64,000 bases of DNA from assembly GCA_963781805.1 (NCBI GenBank), contig CAWAHF010000004.1, positions 62,001 to 126,000 of the forward strand. Reading direction: 5' to 3'. Of this stretch, positions 9,068 to 16,817 are shown piece by piece. Each line of letters opens with the position of its first letter. Position 1 is the stretch's first letter. The notes below the pieces were generated by a model. The model did no database searches. It had not been told where the DNA came from and saw nothing but the letters and a program-made list of their open reading frames with translations. Both the position numbers and the translations under genes were made by a program. This stretch comes from JAFGPL01 sp963781805. GTDB taxonomy: Bacteria > Bacteroidota > Bacteroidia > Bacteroidales > UBA10428.

Positions 9068-9166
9068 ATAAGTTTCATGATACTATGATATGGCCTCGTT
9101 GACAGGAAGAAAGCATAATTGACAATACGCTTGACGCAATTACCGATACAGAATATATAAATAGCG

Positions 9167-10093
9167 ATGTTAATAACCAGATATAAAAATAATCCTATCC
9201 TCACAAAGGAAGATGTGCCCTATCCGGTTGCTACGGTGCATAATGCGGCTGTAGTAAAGCATAATGGAAAGTATATCATGATATTTCGCTCACATAAACT
9301 GAACGGAAGAAGTATACTTGGGTTGGCTGAGAGCGAAGACGGGTACAAATTTAGAGTGAATGATAAACCATTTATGGTTCCGGCTACGGAGGGCATTTTT
9401 AAGGAATATGAAGCTTATGGTGTGGAAGATCCAAGGATTGTATTTCTGGACGGTGAATATCTCATTACCTATAGCGCTTATTCCAGGCATGGTGTTCGCA
9501 TTGGACTGGCAAAGACAAAAGATTTCAAATCTGTGGATAGATTTTCACTTATTACCGAATCCGACTACCGGAATGTGGTCATCTTCCCTGAAAAATTTGA
9601 TGGTTTATATGCCCGTCTCGATCGACCCCATTCAGAAATATCACCCTGGTCGATCTGGATATCCTATTCTCCTGATCTTAGCTATTGGGGTGAGTCCAAA
9701 CTTATTATGAAACCATTACAATACCATTGGGATGAGATGAAGATAGGGCCGGGAGCGCCACCTATTAAAACATCCCGTGGATGGCTAAGTATCTATCACG
9801 GGGTTTTTCCTACGATGGATGGCTGTGTTTACAGATTAGGAGTAGCATTGCACGATTTAAAAGATCCTTCAAAAGTTATTGCCGTTGGTGATGAATGGAT
9901 TTTGCAGCCTGAAGAAACATACGAAATTACAGGATATGTGCATAATGTAGTGTTTACATGTGGTGCGGTTCCTGAAGATGATGGAAGCGTTAAAATATAT
10001 TGGGGTGGGGCTGATAAGGTAATGTGTGTGGGAATTGCAAAATTGGAAGCTCTGGTTGATCATTGTTTAAAAAATTCCAGGAATCCTATGTAG
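9167..10093 (+). CDS. GH130 family beta-mannoside phosphorylase/hydrolase
   Basis: This 308-residue protein has the five-bladed beta-propeller pattern of glycoside hydrolase family 130: NPIL near the start, VHNAAVV, the EDPRIV blade motif (about residues 90-95), the IGPGAPPIKTSRGWLSIYHGV stretch and YRLGVALHDLKDPSKVI. GH130 members phosphorolyse beta-1,2- or beta-1,4-mannosides, or hydrolyse them; which activity applies here cannot be fixed from sequence alone. It is cytoplasmic (no signal peptide). It lies 100 bp after the GT4 fusion and 230 bp before another GT4, which suggests turnover of an intracellular mannoside that those enzymes build. Confidence 0.88.
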   Translation: MLITRYKNNPILTKEDVPYPVATVHNAAVVKHNGKYIMIFRSHKLNGRSILGLAESEDGYKFRVNDKPFMVPATEGIFKEYEAYGVEDPRIVFLDGEYLITYSAYSRHGVRIGLAKTKDFKSVDRFSLITESDYRNVVIFPEKFDGLYARLDRPHSEISPWSIWISYSPDLSYWGESKLIMKPLQYHWDEMKIGPGAPPIKTSRGWLSIYHGVFPTMDGCVYRLGVALHDLKDPSKVIAVGDEWILQPEETYEITGYVHNVVFTCGAVPEDDGSVKIYWGGADKVMCVGIAKLEALVDHCLKNSRNPM

Positions 10094-10319
10094 ATGTCTT
10101 TGTCAGATCTAGGTTCGCGTGGTTCTTGTACATAATAGTTTGCCATTGCACCGGTTAATACGTTCATATTCTGACCAACTTTTGCCCACCGGCGCTTAAA
10201 AGACAATTATTGCTGACCCTGATATAAATGCCAGGGTAATTATTAATTAATTCCTCACGGATTAAATGACTTTATTTTGTTTGATGGACAATTAATTCAA
10301 CGAAATTTATACATATGTT

Positions 10320-11330
10320 ATGAAAATAGCAGTATTATCACCCATAAGCTGGCGAACACCCCCTAAGAAATATGGCCCATGGGAGCAGGTAGCATCAAAT
10401 ATAGCCGAGGGATTAATTGAGAAAGGTCTGCAGGTAACATTATTTGCTACCGGCGATTCAATTACCAAAGGTGAACTGGTATCTGTTTGTGAGCACTCTT
10501 ATTCCGAAGATTCTTCAGTTGATCCCAAAGTAGCAGAATGTTTGCATATAAGTCATTTAATGGAGCAGGCAAATAGTTTTGATATTATTCATAACAATTA
10601 TGACTTTTTACCACTTACCTATTCACGGCTTATAAAAACACCCATGATTACTACCATCCATGGATTTTCATCCCCTAAAATTATTCCGGTATATGTAAAA
10701 TACAACAACTCTGCGCACTATGTTTCTATAAGTAATTCCGACCGAAATTCTGAACTTAGATACGAAGCAACTGTATATAATGGCATTAATATCAATGAAT
10801 TTATATTTAACCGGGAGCCTGAAGAATATTTGCTTTTTTTTAGCAGAATTCACCCGGAGAAAGGAACTTATGAAGCCATTCAAATTGCGAAAGAGTCAAA
10901 AAGAAAGCTTATTATTTCGGGGTTAATTCAAGATCAGGAATATTTTAACCAAAAGGTAAAACCCTACATTAACAATGACGATATTGTGTATGTAGGTAAT
11001 TCGGGTCCAAAAGAAAGGCTTGCACTTTTAAGCAAGGCATATACGCTGTTGCATCCTATTAGTTTTCATGAACCTTTCGGTCTGAGTGTGGTTGAAGCCA
11101 TGGCATGCGGTACTCCTGTAATAGCATTTAACCTGGGCTCTATGTCCGAATTAATTCTTCATGAGAAAACGGGTTTTTTAGTATCTGATACATCCGAAGC
11201 AATTGAAGCAGTTAAAAACGTTCATTTAATTAATCGAAATAAATGCACCGAATGGGTATCTTCCATGTTTAGCCGTCAAAAGATGATTGAAGGTTACCTG
11301 GAAGTTTATAAGAAGGTTCTCAATGCGTAG
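10320..11330 (+). CDS. GT4 glycosyltransferase
   Basis: A 336-residue GT-B enzyme begins KIAVLSPISWRTPPKKYGPWEQ, the acceptor-side loop of a well-represented subgroup of family 4. The C-terminal donor site carries HEPFGLSVVEAMACGTPVIAF, the EX7E-type nucleotide-sugar motif (about residues 254-274). There is no membrane segment. It sits at the end of the GT4-GH130-GT4 cluster and has a long leader. Donor and acceptor are unknown; the GH130 neighbour makes a mannosyl donor plausible. Confidence 0.87.
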   Translation: MKIAVLSPISWRTPPKKYGPWEQVASNIAEGLIEKGLQVTLFATGDSITKGELVSVCEHSYSEDSSVDPKVAECLHISHLMEQANSFDIIHNNYDFLPLTYSRLIKTPMITTIHGFSSPKIIPVYVKYNNSAHYVSISNSDRNSELRYEATVYNGININEFIFNREPEEYLLFFSRIHPEKGTYEAIQIAKESKRKLIISGLIQDQEYFNQKVKPYINNDDIVYVGNSGPKERLALLSKAYTLLHPISFHEPFGLSVVEAMACGTPVIAFNLGSMSELILHEKTGFLVSDTSEAIEAVKNVHLINRNKCTEWVSSMFSRQKMIEGYLEVYKKVLNA

Positions 11331-11446
11331 AAAAGGTGTGGCAAACGTTCATGAAGTTAATGTGAATAAAAAATACAAAAGCCCCAATCGGCTTATATTA
11401 TTGTTTGTTATGATTTTCAACCGGGTATCCAAATAAAAATGAAAGG

Positions 11447-11475
11447 CAAAAAAAATCCCGCCATTGGCGGGATTT
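11447..11475 (-). terminator. Rho-independent terminator of the first csp gene
   Basis: The stem AAATCCCGCC / GGCGGGATTT with a 3-base loop (11453-11475) is followed, read on the minus strand, by a run of eight T. It lies 28 bp after the stop of the cold-shock gene. The second csp copy has almost the same terminator. Confidence 0.9.
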
Positions 11476-11502
11476 AATTTTAAATGTCATATATGATATA
11501 AA

Positions 11503-11694
11503 CTATGCGAGTTTAACATTTACTGCATTTAATCCTTTTTTTCCTTCTTCCAAATCAAAAACAACTTCATCATTTTCCCTGATACTTTCTTTCAGGCCAT
11601 TTGAATGTACAAAATATTCCTTTGGAGAATCTGCGTCTTTAATAAAACCAAAACCTTTGGCTTCATTAAAAAATTTTACTGTTCCTTTATTCAT
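11503..11694 (-). CDS. Cold-shock domain protein (copy 1)
   Basis: This 63-residue single cold-shock domain protein carries the RNA-binding motifs KGFGFIK (RNP1, residues 13-19) and YFVHSN (RNP2-like; VFVHFS in most homologues). The family melts RNA secondary structure at low temperature or during stress. The protein is identical, residue for residue, to that encoded at 25188-25379, and the surrounding bases from terminator to leader are nearly the same. The gene is monocistronic with its own terminator. A long AT-rich leader precedes the start, as is usual for csp genes. Confidence 0.95.
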   Translation of the reverse strand: MNKGTVKFFNEAKGFGFIKDADSPKEYFVHSNGLKESIRENDEVVFDLEEGKKGLNAVNVKLA

Positions 11695-11822
11695 AATAAT
11701 AATTTAAATTAAGGGTGCAAGGTACGTCAATTTATCGAGATATTGTCTTTTAAATTCATTTATTTGATAAAAAAACACATAATAAAATTCACTTATTTTT
11801 GATGGCTAAACCTTATTTCATG

Positions 11823-12122
11823 CTATGCATTTGCTTCATAAAGACGAAGCTTGTTTCTAAGCGCAATAATTTCATGCTGTAATAAATTTATCCGTTCCAA
11901 CAAATGAGTGATGGTTTCAATACCCTCAAGGTTTATGTTCAGCTCGTAATAAAAACGAATAAATTTCTCCAATTGACGCAGCTGGTCAGCATCAATAAAT
12001 TCTGTTTCTTCTATAGCTGTAATTTCAATCAATCCGGTTTGTTTCAAAGAACTGATAAATGAAATTTCAATGTTGTGGTTGATGCAAAATTCGTTTAGAG
12101 CTATTAATTTTTCTGATTGCAT
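11823..12122 (-). CDS. cbpM: Chaperone modulator CbpM
   Basis: This 99-residue helical protein resembles the MerR-like CbpM family: a short helix-turn-helix-like N-terminus (LIALNEFCINH, FISSLKQTGLIEI) and a C-terminal coiled coil (LLERINLLQHEIIALRNKLRL). CbpM binds and tunes the J-protein CbpA. The gene lies 17 bp after cbpA on the same strand, the standard operon order, which supports the call despite low sequence conservation in the family. Confidence 0.85.
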   Translation of the reverse strand: MQSEKLIALNEFCINHNIEISFISSLKQTGLIEITAIEETEFIDADQLRQLEKFIRFYYELNINLEGIETITHLLERINLLQHEIIALRNKLRLYEANA

Positions 12123-12139
12123 TATTATTCTTTTTTAAA

Positions 12140-13027
12140 TTACGATTTCGACAATTCGGTAAACAAAGCTTTCTGTTTAGCTGTTATATTTGTTGGGATT
12201 TTTATACTATAGGTTATATACAAATCTCCAAAATGCCCTTCTTTTTTGTACATAGGAAATCCCTTACCTTTTAGCTTTATTTTACTTCCATTTTGCGTTT
12301 CAGGCTTCACCTTGAGCTTTACTTTTCCGTTTAGGGTATCCATGGTTATTTCCCCACCCAAAATTGCAGTGTATAAATCCAACTCTGCTGTCGTGTATAA
12401 ATTATTTCCCAACCTTTTAATATTAGAGTGATTGGCTATTGAAAATGTAATGTACAAATCACCGTTCGGCCCGCCATTTATTCCCGGACCTCCATGGCCT
12501 GAAATTTTAATGGTTTGTCCGTTTTCAATTCCGGCAGGAATAGTAATCCGTATGTTTTTCCCATTTACCGTTAACGTTTGTTTGTGCGTTTTATAAGCAT
12601 CAAGGAGATCGAGATGCAATTCTGCATTGTAATCATCTCCTCTGAATTTCATCTGTCGGCTTCTTCCGGCGCTTGCTGCGCCGCCGAACAAAGATTCAAA
12701 AAAATCGGAAAAATCTCCTTGAAACTGCGTTCCTGAATACCTTTGTCCGCTTGAATTTGATGATTTTTCCTGATACTGTTTTGCCTTTTCATATTCTTCG
12801 GCATGTTGCCAATCCTTTCCATATTGATCGTATTTTTTTCGCTTTTCAGGGTCACTTAAAACCTCATTTGCCTCATTGATTTCCTGAAATTTTTTCTTCG
12901 CATCTTTATCATTCGGATTTAAATCGGGATGATACTTTCTGGCAAGTTTCCTGTAAACATTTTTGATTTCTGCAGGAGTTGCCGTTTTATCAATCCCTAA
13001 TATATTATAATAGTCAATGAAATTCAT
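12140..13027 (-). CDS. cbpA: DnaJ-type co-chaperone CbpA
   Basis: A 295-residue protein has an N-terminal J domain (residues 4-68) with the HPD tripeptide in KYHPDLNP, needed to stimulate DnaK. A Gly/Ser/Phe-rich linker follows (about 85-125), then two C-terminal substrate-binding beta domains. There is no cysteine-rich zinc domain, which separates CbpA from DnaJ. It is encoded with cbpM just downstream, and the P-type ATPase gene lies upstream on the same strand, 56 bp away. The role is protein-folding rescue in stress or stationary phase. Confidence 0.93.
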   Translation of the reverse strand: MNFIDYYNILGIDKTATPAEIKNVYRKLARKYHPDLNPNDKDAKKKFQEINEANEVLSDPEKRKKYDQYGKDWQHAEEYEKAKQYQEKSSNSSGQRYSGTQFQGDFSDFFESLFGGAASAGRSRQMKFRGDDYNAELHLDLLDAYKTHKQTLTVNGKNIRITIPAGIENGQTIKISGHGGPGINGGPNGDLYITFSIANHSNIKRLGNNLYTTAELDLYTAILGGEITMDTLNGKVKLKVKPETQNGSKIKLKGKGFPMYKKEGHFGDLYITYSIKIPTNITAKQKALFTELSKS

Positions 13028-13083
13028 GTTTTTATTGAATTGTGTTCATCAGGCTTTTTGGTGATCGATGTCTGCAAATTTGA

Positions 13084-15564
13084 TTATGTCTTGATTTTAA
13101 CCGGATCGAAAATCCGGTAGGCTAACAATTTCAGACGGTCGTTTATCAGAAACCACACCAATGCATAGCCCCAAATGAGCAATGTCCATTTCCATCCTAT
13201 TGAGGTCATAAACACTCCATAAACCGCTGCTGCAGTAGCTAAAAGTTTCGAAACTACAGCGGACCATAACAAAGCAGGGGCGGGAGCATTGGACCAAAAG
13301 GGACCTCTTGTACGAGTGACAAATATTGTCAAATGTCCAGCTACGGCAAGTTTGAGAAACATGAAAGTTTGGATTGCTCCTGGTCCAAGATGAAACAATC
13401 TCTCAGCAAGGTAGAAGAGAAGGAACGACGCCACAACACCAGCAAAGCCCAGCACCGTGGATATTTTCAAAACAAGTGGCATGTTCCATGACTCTGGCTG
13501 TTCTTTGTAATGAACTTTATCGTATGCAATGGCCAGAATGGGGCCGTCATTGAGTAATGCTAACAGGACAATCATTACAGCTGTCACCGGGTAAAAATTA
13601 AAAATAAGAATCGACAGAGTCATGAAAAACAGGACGCGGATAGTCTCCGCAATGCGGTAAATTGCATAGCTATTCATTCGTTGAAATATCTTCCGGCTCT
13701 CCTTTATTGCATCAATAATTACAGAAAGGCCAGACGTTAATAGTACAATAGATGCAGCAGCGCGGGCTGCGTCTGTGGCGTCTGAAACGGCAATACCGCA
13801 GTCTGCTTTCTTTAGCGCAGGAGCATCATTTACCCCATCGCCAGTCATACCAACAATATGGCCAAGCTTTTGCAGCACATCCACAATATGGAACTTGTGT
13901 TCGGGGAATACCTGTGCGAAACCATCTGCCTTTTCAATTGATTCAGTCATTTGCTTATCCTCTTTATGTTTTGCATCGCCCAGACCAGAAGCATCAAAGA
14001 TATTTGAGCCCATGTTTAATTTTTTGGCGGTTTCACTGGCGATGGCCAACGCATCACCTGTAACCATTTTTATTTTTACACCCATTTTGCTTGCAGTCTC
14101 TATGGTTGCACTGGCATCTTCACGAGGGGGATCGAATAAGGGCAATACACCAAGAAATTCCCACTGTCCATTGCCATCGGCGCGTGCCACGCCCAAAGAG
14201 CGAAAACCGCGTGCTGCAAAGTCGTTTACCGCTTTCTCAACTGCAGTTTTTACCTGCCCTGTATTATCCGACAACTCAAGAATCACTTGCGGGGCGCCTT
14301 TCGTTACTTTGAACATCTTACCATTTTTAGCTTTGATGGTGGCTTCGGTACGTTTATGTACAGGATCAAACGGCTGAAAATGAATCACCTCATAGCCTTT
14401 TAACTCTTCTTTGTCTTTTAGTCCGCCCAGAACGGCCAGATCGATGGTATCGTTATTTTCTGAACGCGAAGCCAGGGCGCCATTGAGGATCACCTGGTCG
14501 GAAGTAATATTGTTTACGCAGAATGGATCACCAAGCGTCAACTTGTTCTGAGTCAGGGTGCCGGTTTTATCTGAACATAAAACGTCTACTCCCGCTAACT
14601 CCTCGATGGCCGCCAACCGGGTTACAATCGCCTCTTTTTTGGCAAGCAGGCGTGCTCCGACTGCCATTGTCACCGATAATACTGTCGGCATCGCTACGGG
14701 AATGGCAGCCACCGTAAGTACCAGCGCGAATTGTAACGTTGTAAGGATCGGGTCGCCACGGAAAACCGCGACAGTAATTATCACTGCCACCAGTGCCACC
14801 GCCAAAATAATAAGGTAATTGCCGATCTTCAATACTGCCTTTTGAAAATGGCTGACAGTATGCGCCTCCTGTACCAGTTGCGCTGTCTTGCCAAAATAAG
14901 TGTGTGTACCTGTTGCATATACCATTGCGTCGATTTCACCCTGACGAATAATGGAACCGGAAAATACAGCCTCACCTGGTTTACGTTCTGCAGGCAATGA
15001 TTCGCCTGTTAATGCAGATTGATCCACCTCTACCGGATCACCATCAAGTAAACGTGCATCAGCTGGCACGATGTCACCAAGGCGAAGGCGTATCACATCA
15101 CCTGGCACCAGCTCACGTGCAGCCGGGGTAATCCACTTGCCATCACGTTTTACCCGGGCCTTGACGGCCAGTTTGGCTTTAAGGGCTTCGATAGCGTTGC
15201 CTGCTTCTCGTTCTTCCCAGAACCCAACCACAGCGTTGGCTATTAGCAGAACCAGTATAATGAAAAAATCCGGCCAATGCCTGGCCACTGCCGAAAGGAT
15301 CACTGCCGCTTCAATCATCCAGGGAATAGGACCCCAAAAGTAGCTTAGGAATTTCAAAAACAGGTTGGTCTTCTTTTCTTCAAGCTCGTTGGGCCCATAT
15401 TGAGTGAGCCGTTTTTTCGCTTCTGTCCCGGTAAGACCATCCGGTGATGATTCTAACTTTTTTTGAAGTTCCGACATGGGCATGGATTTGAGATCGTCCT
15501 TCCCTTTGACTTCCTTATTTGGCTTCAATTCCGGAGCCTTTGTTGTCTTTGTAGTTGTTTTCAT
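13084..15564 (-). CDS. P-type H+-ATPase (plasma-membrane, type IIIA)
   Basis: This 826-residue pump contains the phosphorylation motif CSDKTGTLTQ (Asp near residue 334), the TGES actuator loop (LTGESLPAERKPGE), the KGAPQVI nucleotide-binding motif and the GDGVNDAPALKKADCGIAV hinge. Ten hydrophobic segments are expected and about that number are visible. Its closest look is to plant and fungal proton pumps and their bacterial and archaeal relatives, with an N-terminal region typical of type III ATPases. It would expel protons at the expense of ATP. The gene is visibly richer in G and C than the flanking genes, which suggests acquisition by transfer. It lies in a minus-strand block with RpiB, CheB and phosphoketolase. 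Confidence 0.9.
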   Translation of the reverse strand: MKTTTKTTKAPELKPNKEVKGKDDLKSMPMSELQKKLESSPDGLTGTEAKKRLTQYGPNELEEKKTNLFLKFLSYFWGPIPWMIEAAVILSAVARHWPDFFIILVLLIANAVVGFWEEREAGNAIEALKAKLAVKARVKRDGKWITPAARELVPGDVIRLRLGDIVPADARLLDGDPVEVDQSALTGESLPAERKPGEAVFSGSIIRQGEIDAMVYATGTHTYFGKTAQLVQEAHTVSHFQKAVLKIGNYLIILAVALVAVIITVAVFRGDPILTTLQFALVLTVAAIPVAMPTVLSVTMAVGARLLAKKEAIVTRLAAIEELAGVDVLCSDKTGTLTQNKLTLGDPFCVNNITSDQVILNGALASRSENNDTIDLAVLGGLKDKEELKGYEVIHFQPFDPVHKRTEATIKAKNGKMFKVTKGAPQVILELSDNTGQVKTAVEKAVNDFAARGFRSLGVARADGNGQWEFLGVLPLFDPPREDASATIETASKMGVKIKMVTGDALAIASETAKKLNMGSNIFDASGLGDAKHKEDKQMTESIEKADGFAQVFPEHKFHIVDVLQKLGHIVGMTGDGVNDAPALKKADCGIAVSDATDAARAAASIVLLTSGLSVIIDAIKESRKIFQRMNSYAIYRIAETIRVLFFMTLSILIFNFYPVTAVMIVLLALLNDGPILAIAYDKVHYKEQPESWNMPLVLKISTVLGFAGVVASFLLFYLAERLFHLGPGAIQTFMFLKLAVAGHLTIFVTRTRGPFWSNAPAPALLWSAVVSKLLATAAAVYGVFMTSIGWKWTLLIWGYALVWFLINDRLKLLAYRIFDPVKIKT

Positions 15565-15596
15565 TTCTAATAATTTCCTTAATACTCATTTTATGT

Positions 15597-16115
15597 TTAT
15601 AATAGCTTCATCACTTTTTCCAAAGCTGCCACTTTAGCAAGACGACGTTTAAACCGTTCATCCTCCTTGAAATTAGCGTTCAGGAATGTCTGTACCAAAT
15701 CGAAGGCCAGGGCATATCCGGTAACAAGGCCACCCAAACACATCACATTCATGTTATCATCCTCCACTCCTTGATGGGCGGAAAAGGAATCTGAGATCAA
15801 TGCTGAACGCACACCTGATACTTTGTTTGCTGCAACGCAAGCCCCGACTCCACTACCACAGATGGCTATACCTCTTGTAACTTTACCTTTTGCTACCGCC
15901 CTGGCCATAGGCACCACAAAATCAGGGTAGTCATCTCCAGTAATCAACTCATGGGCACCAAAGTCTTCTACATCATAACCGGCAGCTTTGAGAGCCACAA
16001 TCAGTTTCACTTTCAACTCAAATCCACCATGGTCGGCAGCTATACCAATGCGCATCAATTCTCTTCGATGTTCAGCGCTTTCCTTTACTACGTTATTACC
16101 TGATTCCATTTCCAT
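15597..16115 (-). CDS. rpiB: Ribose-5-phosphate isomerase B family protein
   Basis: This 172-residue protein has the RpiB/LacAB core: MRIGIAADHGGFELK (phosphate loop), the active-site cysteine in ICGSGVGACVAANKV (about residue 94) and a final helical region. The enzyme interconverts ribose 5-phosphate and ribulose 5-phosphate. The first 20 residues before MRIGIA are not part of the family fold, so translation may begin at 16055 or nearby. It lies close to the phosphoketolase gene, which consumes pentose (xylulose) phosphate, so the two would act in one pathway. Confidence 0.88.
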   Translation of the reverse strand: MEMESGNNVVKESAEHRRELMRIGIAADHGGFELKVKLIVALKAAGYDVEDFGAHELITGDDYPDFVVPMARAVAKGKVTRGIAICGSGVGACVAANKVSGVRSALISDSFSAHQGVEDDNMNVMCLGGLVTGYALAFDLVQTFLNANFKEDERFKRRLAKVAALEKVMKLL

Positions 16116-16132
16116 TTTTGTATTTCCAGCAT

Positions 16133-16729
16133 TTACCTGGTCTCTGATTCCTCATGGGCAATTCGTACAATTTCCTGAGCGATCTTCTCAGGTGCAAGAA
16201 CAAAATCGATACATCCGCTGGCTATTGCACTCTCTGGCATATCAGGCTGCCCGGCAGTATCGGGTTTCTGCGCGATGGTAATGCCGCCTGCATCTTTAAT
16301 GCCACAAAGCGCTGCTGCCCCGTCACCATCATAGCCGGAGACAATAACAGCGATCAGTTTGCCGTTCCAGTGCTCCGTTAGTGAACGCATAAAAACCGTA
16401 ATCACATCGGGCCATCCCCATGGCTTTGAGATAGGTTTCAGGTGGAACTCTCCGTTTAGAACATGCAAATCCCTCTTTTCAGGGATGATGAACACATGGT
16501 TAGGCTCGATGTCTAATTTTTCTGTGATCAGCTCAACCGGCATCTCCGTGTGCTTCGGGAGAATCTCGTGGAGAAAGGTAGCTACTTCTCTGAGGTGATT
16601 CACGATAACAATGGCAACCCCCATATCAGCCGGTAGATTCTTAAGTAAGCGAATATAAGAATCGAGGCCGCCGGCCGATCCTCCCACGCAAACTACAGGA
16701 AAGTCTTTTGATCTTTTCTTTGCTTTCAT
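16133..16729 (-). CDS. Stand-alone CheB methylesterase domain protein
   Basis: This 198-residue protein consists only of the CheB catalytic domain: the Ser of VGGSAGGLDS (residue 19), the His of IVNHLRE and the Asp of SGYDGDGAA form the expected triad. The receiver domain of true CheB is missing, and no CheR or chemoreceptor gene lies nearby. Such free CheB domains often occur in stress clusters with universal stress proteins; the target ester is unknown. It is tightly placed with rpiB (17 bp) and lies 88 bp after the phosphoketolase gene on the same strand. Confidence 0.85.
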   Translation of the reverse strand: MKAKKRSKDFPVVCVGGSAGGLDSYIRLLKNLPADMGVAIVIVNHLREVATFLHEILPKHTEMPVELITEKLDIEPNHVFIIPEKRDLHVLNGEFHLKPISKPWGWPDVITVFMRSLTEHWNGKLIAVIVSGYDGDGAAALCGIKDAGGITIAQKPDTAGQPDMPESAIASGCIDFVLAPEKIAQEIVRIAHEESETR

Positions 16730-16817
16730 GTGTTTTTAATTTGTTTTTTAATTGCCACATGGAACTCGCCATAATAGTCACCTTTTTGAATCAGGAAAGT
16801 TTTCCTCTTGGCTCGGT

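Noticed and set aside
13775..14377. A 200-residue open frame on the plus strand inside the H+-ATPase gene
   Set aside because: It is the antisense shadow of a GC-richer gene whose minus-strand frame has all P-type ATPase motifs; composition (Ser/Pro/Ala-rich) is not that of a known protein.
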